Source: Acidobacteriota bacterium
GTDB taxonomy: Bacteria > Acidobacteriota > Terriglobia > Bryobacterales > Bryobacteraceae
NCBI GenBank assembly: GCA_014584705.1
Contig: JACTMJ010000021.1
Location: forward strand, 124,001 to 188,000
Direction: 5' to 3'
Length of the DNA: 64,000 nucleotides
Made by a program: the position numbers and the translations under genes. The notes under the pieces are model-generated. The model was not told where the DNA came from and ran no database searches. It worked only from the letters and a program-made list of their open reading frames with translations. Shown here piece after piece: positions 57,044-64,000 of the stretch. Position 1 is the first letter of the stretch, and each line of letters opens with the position of its first letter.

Positions 57044-57583
57044 ATGCGCACACCTTCCCGCCGGCGTCTGTTTGTTTTGCTGTGCCCGCTCCTCTGCTGG
57101 TCCTGCGCCAGCGTTGCCCCCGCGCCGCCCGGAAAAGAGGAACCAGCCACGATCTTTCTGGTGCGCCACGCGGAGAAAGCGAGCGAGGCGAACGATGCGC
57201 CTCTCTCCGAAACCGGGCGCGAGCGTGCGCGGACCCTCGCCCGCGTGCTGGGCGAAGCGGGAATCGAAACCATTTACACCACGGAATACGTCCGCAACAT
57301 CGAAACGGCCAAACCGCTGGCGGACGCGCTTCGTATCACCCCCGCGATCATTCCCGCGGCGGACCTGGACGCCCTCGCCGCCCGCCTCCGCGCCATTCCG
57401 CCCGGCGGTGCCGCGCTGGTGGTAAGCCACACGGACCGCTTGCCCCTCATCGGCCAAAAGCTCGGCGTCCGCATTCCCGAAGTCGCCCACACGGAATTCG
57501 ACCGGCTCACCATCGTCACGCTGTCGAAAGAGAGTGCATCCGCAAGAATTCTGCGCTACGGCGCGCCGTCCGCGCCGCGCTAG
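57044..57583 (+). CDS. secreted histidine-phosphatase-family protein
   Basis: The 179-residue product has a signal peptide that may be of lipoprotein type (LLCWSC at about 16-21). It then has the histidine phosphatase core: RHAE motif in LVRHAEKA (phospho-His), LSETGRERA, and a second catalytic His in VVSHTDRL. Targets could be phosphosugars or phosphoproteins; unknown. It is divergent from the M14-like gene. Confidence 0.85.
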   Translation: MRTPSRRRLFVLLCPLLCWSCASVAPAPPGKEEPATIFLVRHAEKASEANDAPLSETGRERARTLARVLGEAGIETIYTTEYVRNIETAKPLADALRITPAIIPAADLDALAARLRAIPPGGAALVVSHTDRLPLIGQKLGVRIPEVAHTEFDRLTIVTLSKESASARILRYGAPSAPR

Positions 57584-57634
57584 CCCGCCGTGTTCCGCAC
57601 ACGGGCCAATGCGCCGCGGAAAACCGTACCGCCC

Positions 57635-58315
57635 CTACTCTCCCCGCGCGCCCGTGAGTGTCCCGCTGTACTCGCCGAAACTCCAGGAACCCGCGATCTG
57701 CTTCCCGCTCACCTTGCCCGTTAGCTTGAGATCGGCCGCGAACCCGGCATCCGGTGAGAAGAACTCCTTCAACACCAGAGTGAGCACCCCGTCCTTGAAC
57801 GAGCCCGTCACGGGCAGTTCCCCGGACTTTCCGCTCACCGTTTCGCCACTCACGCGGATATCCACCTGCCTCGGCTTGTCTCCCGCTTCCGTAATCAGCA
57901 GGAAATTCCAAACTCCGTTCACGTCGGAGCCCTCAGCCGTCGAGGAAGCGGCAAGCGTCCCCTTCATCGCGCCCGTATAGTCGCCAAAGCGCCAGGTCCC
58001 GGCGACCTTGTCCCCCGTCACCACGCCTTCCAGCGCAAACTCCGCCTTCATCCCCGCTTCGGGCGAATAAAAATCCGGGATCTTCAGCGAGAGCTTCCCG
58101 TCGCGAAACGTGCCCTTCATCTCCTGGTTCATCATCGGGCCGCTCACATTCTCGCCATCGGACTTGAGCGTGATGGAGACCGGCCGGTCACCGGCTTCGG
58201 TGAGAAACACCAGGTTCCACGTTCCGTCCACCCCGGCCAGCAGACCGGAAGACGCGGCAATGAGGAAAAGCGCCAGAAGCACCGGGCGCGCGGCAGGGAA
58301 CTTCGTTGGATGCAT
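57635..58315 (-). CDS. secreted protein with two tandem copies of one domain
   Basis: ATG 58315 gives 226 residues with a signal peptide (cleavage about 27). Two similar domains of about 95 residues follow. Copy 1 has DGTWNLVFLTEAGDRPVSI and copy 2 has NGVWNFLLITEAGDKPRQV, and each ends with a G-(S/T)-W-(S/R)-FG-(D/E)-Y-(S/T)-G segment. This looks like an internal duplication of a beta-barrel or lipocalin-type fold. No known family recognised. The open frame runs much further upstream, but that part lies opposite the GNAT gene and is not coding. Confidence 0.7.
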   Translation of the reverse strand: MHPTKFPAARPVLLALFLIAASSGLLAGVDGTWNLVFLTEAGDRPVSITLKSDGENVSGPMMNQEMKGTFRDGKLSLKIPDFYSPEAGMKAEFALEGVVTGDKVAGTWRFGDYTGAMKGTLAASSTAEGSDVNGVWNFLLITEAGDKPRQVDIRVSGETVSGKSGELPVTGSFKDGVLTLVLKEFFSPDAGFAADLKLTGKVSGKQIAGSWSFGEYSGTLTGARGE

Positions 58316-58501
58316 GGGATTTGCTGCCTCCGCGAGAGGAAAGTGTCGGCCGACTCGGCCCTTCCCACAGAATGCCATAGTTCCAATACCCTGGTTCCCG
58401 GTGCCCGGCTTTCCGCCCTTCCGGGAACCGGGGCGCCGCATGCCGCTTGCCCGGATGGCGATATCCTGGAAGAAAGAAGACTCTGGAGATGCCTCGCGGC
58501 A

Positions 58502-59071
58502 ATGCCCGTCAAAGTTCTTTGCCAAGCCGGCGATGGAATCGAAGTGCGCGCGCTCCATCGCGGACTCGCCGCCCGCATCTATCAAATGGTGCGGTCGGAG
58601 CACGCCCGCCTGGAGCGCTTCCTGCCCTGGGCGCAACACACGCAGAGCCTCGCCGACACCCTTAACTTCATCACCCAGGCCCGCGATGCCTTCATTCAAG
58701 GGAAGGCCGTCCACGGAGGCATCTGGGTGGAGAATGACCTCGTCGGCATGATGGCGCTCGAAATCAGAAGCCCCAACGACCAAATCGCCAACATCGGTTA
58801 CTGGATCAGTTCCCGCTCGGAGGGCAAGGGCGTCATGACGCGCGCGCTCCGCGCCTTCATTGACTACTCGTTTTCGGAATGGCCGGTGCACCGGCTGGAG
58901 ATCTATTGCGCCACCGCGAATGTGCGAAGCTGCCGCGTGGCGGAGCGCGTCGGCTTCCAGAAAGAAGGCACCCTGCGCGGCGCGCGCAAAGTGAACGGCG
59001 AGTTTCTCGACATGAACCTCTACGCCCTGCTCCAACCGGATTGGCGCGCCAGGGGAAAAGCCGCGGGCTAA
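58502..59071 (+). CDS. GNAT acetyltransferase (RimJ/RimL type)
   Basis: ATG 58502 gives 189 residues with the RimJ/RimL layout: GIEVRALH, RFLPWAQ, the acetyl-CoA loop in SEGKGVMTRALRA and the closing NVRSCRVAERVGFQKEGTLR. Such enzymes acetylate protein N-termini or small amines, often ribosomal proteins. Substrate unknown. It is divergent from the duplicated-domain secreted protein gene. Confidence 0.9.
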   Translation: MPVKVLCQAGDGIEVRALHRGLAARIYQMVRSEHARLERFLPWAQHTQSLADTLNFITQARDAFIQGKAVHGGIWVENDLVGMMALEIRSPNDQIANIGYWISSRSEGKGVMTRALRAFIDYSFSEWPVHRLEIYCATANVRSCRVAERVGFQKEGTLRGARKVNGEFLDMNLYALLQPDWRARGKAAG

Positions 59072-59159
59072 GCCTCCCGCCCGGCCGCATCGAATCGGCC
59101 CGGCCGCATCAGATCGTTCAGCCGTATCGAACCGTGCGGCCCAGCCTGCGCTACCGGCC

Positions 59160-59474
59160 CTAATCGAGCAGATCCCGGACGCCTTGCAATTCGCTCAGTG
59201 CGTGCATGTCCCCAATCCGGCGCGCCACCTCGATGCCGGTGTCGTACGTAGCGGCCGCCGCCTTGGCATCCCCCGCGGCCTCCAGCGTTTGACCGCAATG
59301 GTAATACGAGGCCACGTAATCCGGGTTCACGCTCATCAGATGGCGGTATCCCGCAATCGCCTGCGTCAAATCCCCTGCATTCTTATACTCGTTGGCCAGC
59401 GCATAGAGCAGAAAGTTGTCGGTCGGATTCTGCGTGAGCATCTCACGGATTTTCTCAAGACGTGTACCGGACAT
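59160..59474 (-). CDS. TPR-repeat protein
   Basis: ATG 59474 gives 104 residues consisting of about two and a half tetratricopeptide repeats (for example YALANEYKNAGDLTQAIAGY and the next repeat with HCGQTLEAAGDAKAAAATYD). It is a soluble scaffold-type protein, partner unknown. An upstream open stretch to 59585 is not needed. Confidence 0.82.
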   Translation of the reverse strand: MSGTRLEKIREMLTQNPTDNFLLYALANEYKNAGDLTQAIAGYRHLMSVNPDYVASYYHCGQTLEAAGDAKAAAATYDTGIEVARRIGDMHALSELQGVRDLLD

Positions 59475-60121
59475 ATCCCTTCCATCATGCCCCAAGACCC
59501 GCCCGGCTAGCGAAGGCAAGAATCGTCCAGCGCGGAATGAGCCTGAAGCGGGACGTGTTTCTAACACAAAATGAGCCTGAAGCACAGGTAAATTTTCGAA
59601 ATCTCAGTGACACAATTTCGGCAATAGGTGAGGCTTTCCTTTAATGCTAGCCGTCTGATTCGAAATGAGTTACTATTCTCTCTGTCTCCAAACAGAGCAC
59701 CTTGCTCTTACTCCGATAACCGAGACGGCCGGACCCAATCCCCCCTCCATACCGTCTACCCAAGGGAAACAACCGAAGCGCCGGCGAGACTCCAACACGC
59801 CGCCCTCGCCATCCTCAATCGCGAAGGCGATCACTGGCTCCCCATATCCATTCCCGCCCTCGAAGAGACAGTGGACACGGTGGACACCGTGGACACTATG
59901 GACACATCAGGGTGAGTGAACCGAGTGAACCCTATGGACACTCTCGCTGATTTCACGTGCCGCCAAATCCTCGCCAAGAGGAACGAGCGAAGGAACCCGA
60001 CGTGCACCCCGCCCTACGCGGCGCGGACCAGCGATGCCGCGGCGAAAGGCCTGTTCAGAGTTCCTGTCACCGGCGATGCAACCTCCCGGCCCCGGGGTGG
60101 GAACATCGCGACACGCCTTCT
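59475..60121. other. 647-nt gap with a short tandem repeat
   Basis: No convincing gene or RNA. It contains 9-bp tandem repeats at 59871-59906 and adjoining related 9-bp units. Open frames here have biased composition and no family resemblance. Confidence 0.6.
59871..59931. repeat. 9-bp short tandem repeats
   Basis: Four units of (G/A)TGGACAC plus one variable base at 59871-59906, then GAGTGAACC twice at 59914-59931, followed by another TATGGACAC. Confidence 0.85.
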
Positions 60122-61378
60122 TCAGAACGACAGGTTGACTTGCGCGGCAATCTCGTCGAGCCGCTTGCCGTGCGCGGGGAAGCACGAGAGCAAAGCAGCA
60201 GCGTGCTCAGCCACCCACGGGTCCGTTTGCGGACCGGCTTTGAGCCCGCCGCCGATCCCGTGCAGCCGCTGCCACTCCGCCTGCCAGCGCGCCGATGCGG
60301 AAGCAATGTCACAGAGAGGCGCACCTTCGTGCAGGGAGCGCTTGATCATGCGGGCCAGGTCCCATGCTTCGAACAGGCCGGCGTTCATGCTTTGCACGCC
60401 CACCGGGCCGGTGGTATGCGCGGCGTCCCCGGCCAGCCAGATTCGATGCTGGCCAAAGCTTTTCGCCAGACGCCGCTCAAAACGCGCCACCATCCGCCAG
60501 GCAATATGGCCAACACTGCCGCTGAACCACGGGGCGCGCTCTTCCAGGAACTGCTTCAGATGGGCATCGTCCACCAGTTTCGAATGTTCGAGTCCCCCGG
60601 AGAGCAGCAGCCTGTCCTTGTCCCGGCGCGGTTCGCGGGAAGCGCTCTCCGGCAGCTGGAAACTCCAGCGGCACCCTCCGCCCGGCAGCGGCCAAAGCAC
60701 GTTGACGGTATCGCCCACGAAACAGACGCGCATCTCGCTACCCAGATCAGCATCGGTTTGGAACTCAAAGATGGCGAAATACTCCGCCTCGCCCGTTTCG
60801 TCGAATTCGACCCCCAGGCTGCGGCGTGTCTCGCTTTCGTAACCGTCCGCACCCACGACAAACGGGACCTCGAACTTCTCGGTAGCACCAACCACCCACT
60901 CTGTGCGGGCCACCACATAGCCGCGCGAATCGCGTTCCAGCCGGTTCACCTTGGCCTCAACGTGATCGGCGCCGGTTGCCAGGTCCACCAGTTCGCGACG
61001 CCATCCAATCTTCACCCCGGCGTCTTCGAGCGCCTTCTCAAACAGCGCCTCAATGGCATCCTGGCGCAGCACGGCCATGCAGTCACGCGGGTTGTCTTCC
61101 GCCGAAAGCGCGATCCGCGCGCGTCGCCCGCTCTCGTCGTAGAGCCCCATCGTGTGTACCGGGCAGGCTTTGCGCAGCGCGGCGTCGCGGAGCCCGAAGT
61201 GATCCAGAAGCGAAAGCGACTCCCGGTGCAGCGCGAGCGCGTAACTGTGGCTGCACGCCCAGATGCCCGTATCGACAATCTCCACGCGGACCCCGTGTTT
61301 TGCCAGTGCGAGAGCGGCCAGTTGCCCCACGGGGCCTGCTCCGGCAACCAGAACCTCCGGTTTCTTCCCACCAAACAT
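60122..61378 (-). CDS. FAD-dependent aromatic monooxygenase (PHBH type)
   Basis: The 418-residue flavoprotein has the FAD GxGxxG fold at GAGPVGQLAALALAKHG, a second motif in LAGDAAHTTGPVGVQSMNAG (the GD motif), and VGADGYESETR for substrate-linked DG. The family hydroxylates phenols and similar aromatics with NAD(P)H and oxygen, for example in antibiotic or aromatic compound degradation. Substrate unknown. A palindrome in its upstream region may bind a regulator. Confidence 0.9.
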   Translation of the reverse strand: MFGGKKPEVLVAGAGPVGQLAALALAKHGVRVEIVDTGIWACSHSYALALHRESLSLLDHFGLRDAALRKACPVHTMGLYDESGRRARIALSAEDNPRDCMAVLRQDAIEALFEKALEDAGVKIGWRRELVDLATGADHVEAKVNRLERDSRGYVVARTEWVVGATEKFEVPFVVGADGYESETRRSLGVEFDETGEAEYFAIFEFQTDADLGSEMRVCFVGDTVNVLWPLPGGGCRWSFQLPESASREPRRDKDRLLLSGGLEHSKLVDDAHLKQFLEERAPWFSGSVGHIAWRMVARFERRLAKSFGQHRIWLAGDAAHTTGPVGVQSMNAGLFEAWDLARMIKRSLHEGAPLCDIASASARWQAEWQRLHGIGGGLKAGPQTDPWVAEHAAALLSCFPAHGKRLDEIAAQVNLSF

Positions 61379-61750
61379 CGCGCCTCCCGCTTCTCCGCCC
61401 TTCCTCGAACGTCGCCCGGCGCCTCGCCCCTGCCCCTCGCGTTCGAAGAACGGCAGTATCAGACAGATTAGTCTGATTCAGTATAACTCCAGCGCTCATC
61501 ATACTGACCTCCCGCTTATGAACTTTGTTTCGCCGGTTAGGAAACTCGGGCGGGTCGGGTACCAGGAAATGCCATTGCCAGGCTCCGGCGGGATTCCCGG
61601 AAGCCCTTCCGCGACTAGCGGAAACCCGACCCCGCACCGATCCTATTCCTACGATTTCTTCGCAATTCTTTTAGGGCGGCCCTCATCTCCTCGATCGCGT
61701 TGGAGTCCAGCGCGCCGCCCGGGAACTTTCTTGGAATTGGAGAACTCCGG
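61379..61750. other. 372-nt divergent intergenic region
   Basis: It separates the FAD monooxygenase (minus) from a secreted-protein gene (plus). No gene is seen. It contains the palindrome at 61459-61476 and presumably both promoters. Confidence 0.55.
61459..61476. promoter_or_regulatory. candidate regulator binding palindrome
   Basis: Perfect inverted repeat TCAGAC-N6-GTCTGA about 80 nt upstream of the monooxygenase start. A TATAAC lies near 61482. Such a site fits a TetR or MarR dimer, but no such regulator gene is near. Confidence 0.4.
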
Positions 61751-62581
61751 ATGAATTCTGCTCTTCGAACGATACTTGCGGTAACTCTGGTTACCTGCGT
61801 TAGCTGGATGGCGCAAGCCGGCGACGCTTCGGGCACGCTGGAGGTGAATGGCAAAACCTACCAGATCACGCACGCCTATGGGATTGCGGTGGAAGACGCC
61901 TTCGAGAAGGGGAAGGACATGCCCATGCTGATCCTCTCGGACCGGCCCTTGCCCGAAAAGCTGCTCAATGAGAAGACGGACTTCTTCGAGCTTCGAGACG
62001 CCGGAATGAACGGAATGAAGATGGAGTTCTATTCCAACGGATCTAACTACTCCATGATGCTTGTTGGCGCCGGAGTCGAGGGCAGCGTGAGCGTTTCCGG
62101 GACGTTTGACGCCGACCAGTTCAGCGTGTATGAACCGGCGAAGCTTGCCGGCAAGATCGCGGCCGAGAAGTCGGTCGGCGACACGACGTTCAAGTACAAC
62201 GTGGTTTTTGCGACGGACGTGCTGCCCCGGAAAGCCAAAGTGGCGCCAACCGCGGCGCAGTTGAAAGCCGCCCAGAGCGCCGCAAGCGCAAAGGCATACC
62301 TCGCCTTCAACCAGGCCGTCCGGGACGGGAAATTGGACGTCATTCGCGGCTTGGTGGTCCGGGAGCGTGCCGCGATGATGGACAGTCCGGATTTCAAGAA
62401 CATGCTGGGCCTGATCCAGGCAATGATGCCCGCAGACATCGCCGTCGTGAAGGCGACGGAAACCGGCGACGATGCGGAACTCGAACTTACCGGCAAGCAG
62501 GACGGCAAGGAGAAGGACGGGACGGTGACGATGAAGAAGGTCGGCGGGAAGTGGCTGGTGGAGAAGGAGTCCTGGAAATAA
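61751..62581 (+). CDS. secreted protein of unknown function
   Basis: ATG 61751 gives 276 residues with a signal peptide (cleavage after AQA at about 23). The N-terminal half is a beta-rich domain (GTLEVNGKTYQITHAYGI) ending near residue 160. The C-terminal part (about 180-276) is helical and then ends like an NTF2/DUF4878 domain (VVKATETGDDAELELTGKQD, then VGGKWLVEKESWK). No specific function can be given. It is followed by a strong terminator. Confidence 0.72.
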   Translation: MNSALRTILAVTLVTCVSWMAQAGDASGTLEVNGKTYQITHAYGIAVEDAFEKGKDMPMLILSDRPLPEKLLNEKTDFFELRDAGMNGMKMEFYSNGSNYSMMLVGAGVEGSVSVSGTFDADQFSVYEPAKLAGKIAAEKSVGDTTFKYNVVFATDVLPRKAKVAPTAAQLKAAQSAASAKAYLAFNQAVRDGKLDVIRGLVVRERAAMMDSPDFKNMLGLIQAMMPADIAVVKATETGDDAELELTGKQDGKEKDGTVTMKKVGGKWLVEKESWK

Positions 62582-62692
62582 CCCTCCGGCGGCCTACTGT
62601 CGTTTCTGACGAGACCCGCGCGGACGGCGACTTCGCTCCGGCGGTTTGCATTCAACGCCCGCTGCCGTCACCATAAAGATTCGGGTTTCATT

Positions 62693-62740
62693 CACGGAAG
62701 TAGCGTGCCGCTCTATGCGCCACGCTACTTCCGTGTTTTG
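62693..62740 (+). terminator. intrinsic terminator
   Basis: A perfect 15-bp stem (CACGGAAGTAGCGTG with its complement), a 13-nt loop and TTTT. It lies about 110 nt after the secreted-protein gene and 35 nt before mtnP. Confidence 0.85.
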
Positions 62741-62770
62741 CGCCCGTACCTTCCCTAAGGAGCGATTCGC

Positions 62771-63631
62771 TTGCAGGCAAAGATCGGTATTATCGGCGGC
62801 AGCGGCCTTTACACGATGCCGGGTTTTGAAGCCCAGGAAGAGGTGGTGATCAGCACACCCTTCGGAGACCCTTCGGATGCGTATGTGGTCGGCACGCTTG
62901 CCGGCAAGCCGGTGGCCTTTTTGGCTAGGCACGGCAGGGGGCACCGGGTTCAGCCTACGGATTTGAACTATCGCGCCAACATTTACGGCATGAAGAAGCT
63001 CGGCGTGGACTATATCCTCTCGCTGAGCGCGGTGGGTTCGCTGGCCGAGCGGCACCGTCCGCTCGACTTCCTGCTGCCGGACCAGTTTGTCGACCGCGCC
63101 CTCAAGCGAACGAATACGTTCTTCGGCGAGGGGCTGGTTGCCCACGTAAGCATGGCGGATCCGGTGTCGCCGGAGCTGATCGACATCGTCCACGATGCCT
63201 GCGTGGAAACAGGCGTGACGGTGACGCGCGGCGGAACCTATCTCTGCATGGAGGGTCCGGCGTTCTCTTCCCGCGCGGAATCGAATCTTTACCGCTCCTG
63301 GGGCATGGACGTGATCGGGATGACCAATGCCACGGAAGCCAAACTCGCCCGCGAAGCGGAGATCGCTTACGTGACCGTCGCCATGGTGACTGACTACGAT
63401 TGCTGGCACGAAGCGCACGACGCCGTCACGGTGGAAGAGATCATCGGCAATCTCACCAAGAACGCCGAGAACGCTGCCAAGGTGGTGGGCGCGGCTGTGG
63501 CGCGGCTGCCCTTGGACCTGAAGTGTAAGGCGCATAGCGCGCTGCGACACGCCATCATTACAGATCCCACGAAGGTCCCCGAAACGACAAAGCAGAAGCT
63601 CTGGCTCATCATCGGGAAGTACTTCAGCTAA
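62771..63631 (+). CDS. mtnP: S-methyl-5'-thioadenosine phosphorylase
   Basis: The 286-residue enzyme splits methylthioadenosine to adenine and methylthioribose phosphate in methionine salvage. It has the phosphate-site GIIGGSGLY at the start, RHGRGHRVQPTDLNYRAN, and the adenine-binding EGPAFSSRAES and GMTNATEAKLAREAE. The start is a TTG at 62771; no ATG fits better. The TTG leaves the reading frame one residue from the typical start. The size is typical. Confidence 0.94.
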   Translation: MQAKIGIIGGSGLYTMPGFEAQEEVVISTPFGDPSDAYVVGTLAGKPVAFLARHGRGHRVQPTDLNYRANIYGMKKLGVDYILSLSAVGSLAERHRPLDFLLPDQFVDRALKRTNTFFGEGLVAHVSMADPVSPELIDIVHDACVETGVTVTRGGTYLCMEGPAFSSRAESNLYRSWGMDVIGMTNATEAKLAREAEIAYVTVAMVTDYDCWHEAHDAVTVEEIIGNLTKNAENAAKVVGAAVARLPLDLKCKAHSALRHAIITDPTKVPETTKQKLWLIIGKYFS

Positions 63632-63644
63632 GCTCAGGACGCCT

Positions 63645-64000
63645 ATGGACGCCACGCTGCTGAACGAGGCGGCAATCCGGCTGCGGGATTCGTGCCTCGC
63701 CGATCCGTCGAATCCTGACCTGGAATGCCTGCGCCGCATTCTGGAGTCGGCGCGGGCAGAGGATCGCGCCTTGGCCGTGGCGGCGGCGAGATCATTGATT
63801 CGCATGGTGGTGGAGGAGCTTTCGGACCGGTTCAACCCGGAACTCTCCGCCTGCTATGTGGAGATATTCTCAAGGGTCATCGCATCCGTGATTCCGGCGT
63901 TCAGCGACCGTTTCCTCCGGGAGCGATACGCGGATTTGTGCGCCGCGCCGGCACGCCCGCTGGCGGGCGATGCTCCGGAAAGCGTGATCATACTCTCTCG
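63645..64000 (+). CDS. protein of unknown function, 3' truncated by the window
   Basis: The frame opens at ATG 63645, 13 nt after the mtnP stop, and runs to the right edge without a stop (118 codons). The visible product begins with helices (MDATLLNEAAIRLRD, then CLRRILESARAEDRALAV), and the last residues ESVIILSR begin a strand. This might be the first Rossmann strand of a glycosyltransferase after a helical N-terminal part, but it is only a guess. Confidence 0.6.
   Translation, partial: MDATLLNEAAIRLRDSCLADPSNPDLECLRRILESARAEDRALAVAAARSLIRMVVEELSDRFNPELSACYVEIFSRVIASVIPAFSDRFLRERYADLCAAPARPLAGDAPESVIILS

Noticed and set aside
57635..59035. Extended minus-strand frame of 466 codons
   Set aside because: Only the part from ATG 58315 has a signal peptide and the duplicated domain. 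The upstream part is antisense to the GNAT gene.
59907..60185. Small minus-strand frame in the repeat-bearing gap
   Set aside because: Biased composition produced by the 9-bp repeat; no ribosome-binding site or family match.
59957..61471. A 504-codon plus-strand open frame
   Set aside because: It is the reverse complement of the FAD monooxygenase, which has clear flavin motifs.

Overview
The window looks like chromosomal DNA of an Acidobacteriota species, most likely from the Bryobacter/Solibacter side of the phylum. This is inferred from gene content, not from a marker gene. The pointers are high G+C, a TonB receptor with an N-terminal carboxypeptidase-regulatory domain, a VWFA-related secreted protein, a Ser/Thr kinase fused to a sulfatase-modifying-like domain, a fused two-subunit E1 dehydrogenase, DUF1080 and DUF2934 proteins, and an apparent selenoprotein. 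No rRNA, tRNA, insertion sequence, prophage or CRISPR array was seen. Genes lie on both strands in short operons.

Layout. 1-4.4 kb: membrane histidine kinase (its start lies off the left edge) and a sigma-54 activator response regulator. 4.5-9.7 kb: PAP2 phosphatase, MGDG-synthase-like glycosyltransferase, class V aminotransferase, FabH and a SprT-like metalloprotein. 9.8-13.9 kb: an accessory-looking stretch of unassigned genes. It includes a secreted protein made of five 26-residue Cys/Trp repeats, a seven-helix membrane protein, a small anchored protein, an unknown protein and an XRE regulator with a degenerate S24 domain. 14-22 kb: UbiX, prephenate dehydratase, a BtuF-like protein, DUF302, a peroxiredoxin with an in-frame TGA at its active-site position, an amidohydrolase, the kinase-FGE fusion and pirin. 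22.3-37.2 kb: TonB receptor, homocysteine methyltransferase family protein, Pgi, VWFA protein, Gfo/Idh/MocA oxidoreductase, OmpH/Skp, secreted proteins, E1 alpha-beta fusion, acylphosphatase and a sulfatase. 37.3-46.8 kb: SecA, an unknown secreted protein, a candidate small RNA, RNase J, cyclophilin, a DUF1080 protein, a histone-H1-like DUF2934 protein and glutamate formimidoyltransferase. 46.9-50 kb: cobalamin riboswitch followed by btuF-btuD-btuC. 50-55.5 kb: a minus-strand isc operon (iscR-iscS-iscU-iscA-hscB-hscA-iscX) with a good promoter. 55.6-64 kb: M14-like protein, histidine phosphatase, secreted duplicated-domain protein, GNAT, TPR protein, a repeat-bearing gap, FAD monooxygenase, a secreted protein, MTA phosphorylase and a gene running off the right edge.

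The two most notable items are these. (1) The peroxiredoxin at 17226-17762 (minus) has TGA where its family has the peroxidatic Cys, followed at the right distance by a bacterial SECIS-like hairpin; it is read here as a selenoprotein. (2) The gene at 12013-12534 (minus) encodes a signal peptide plus five near-identical Cys/Trp-rich basic repeats separated by acidic spacers. The cores are identical in protein although their codons differ, which suggests a multi-copy secreted peptide precursor. Its two co-directional neighbours are membrane proteins.
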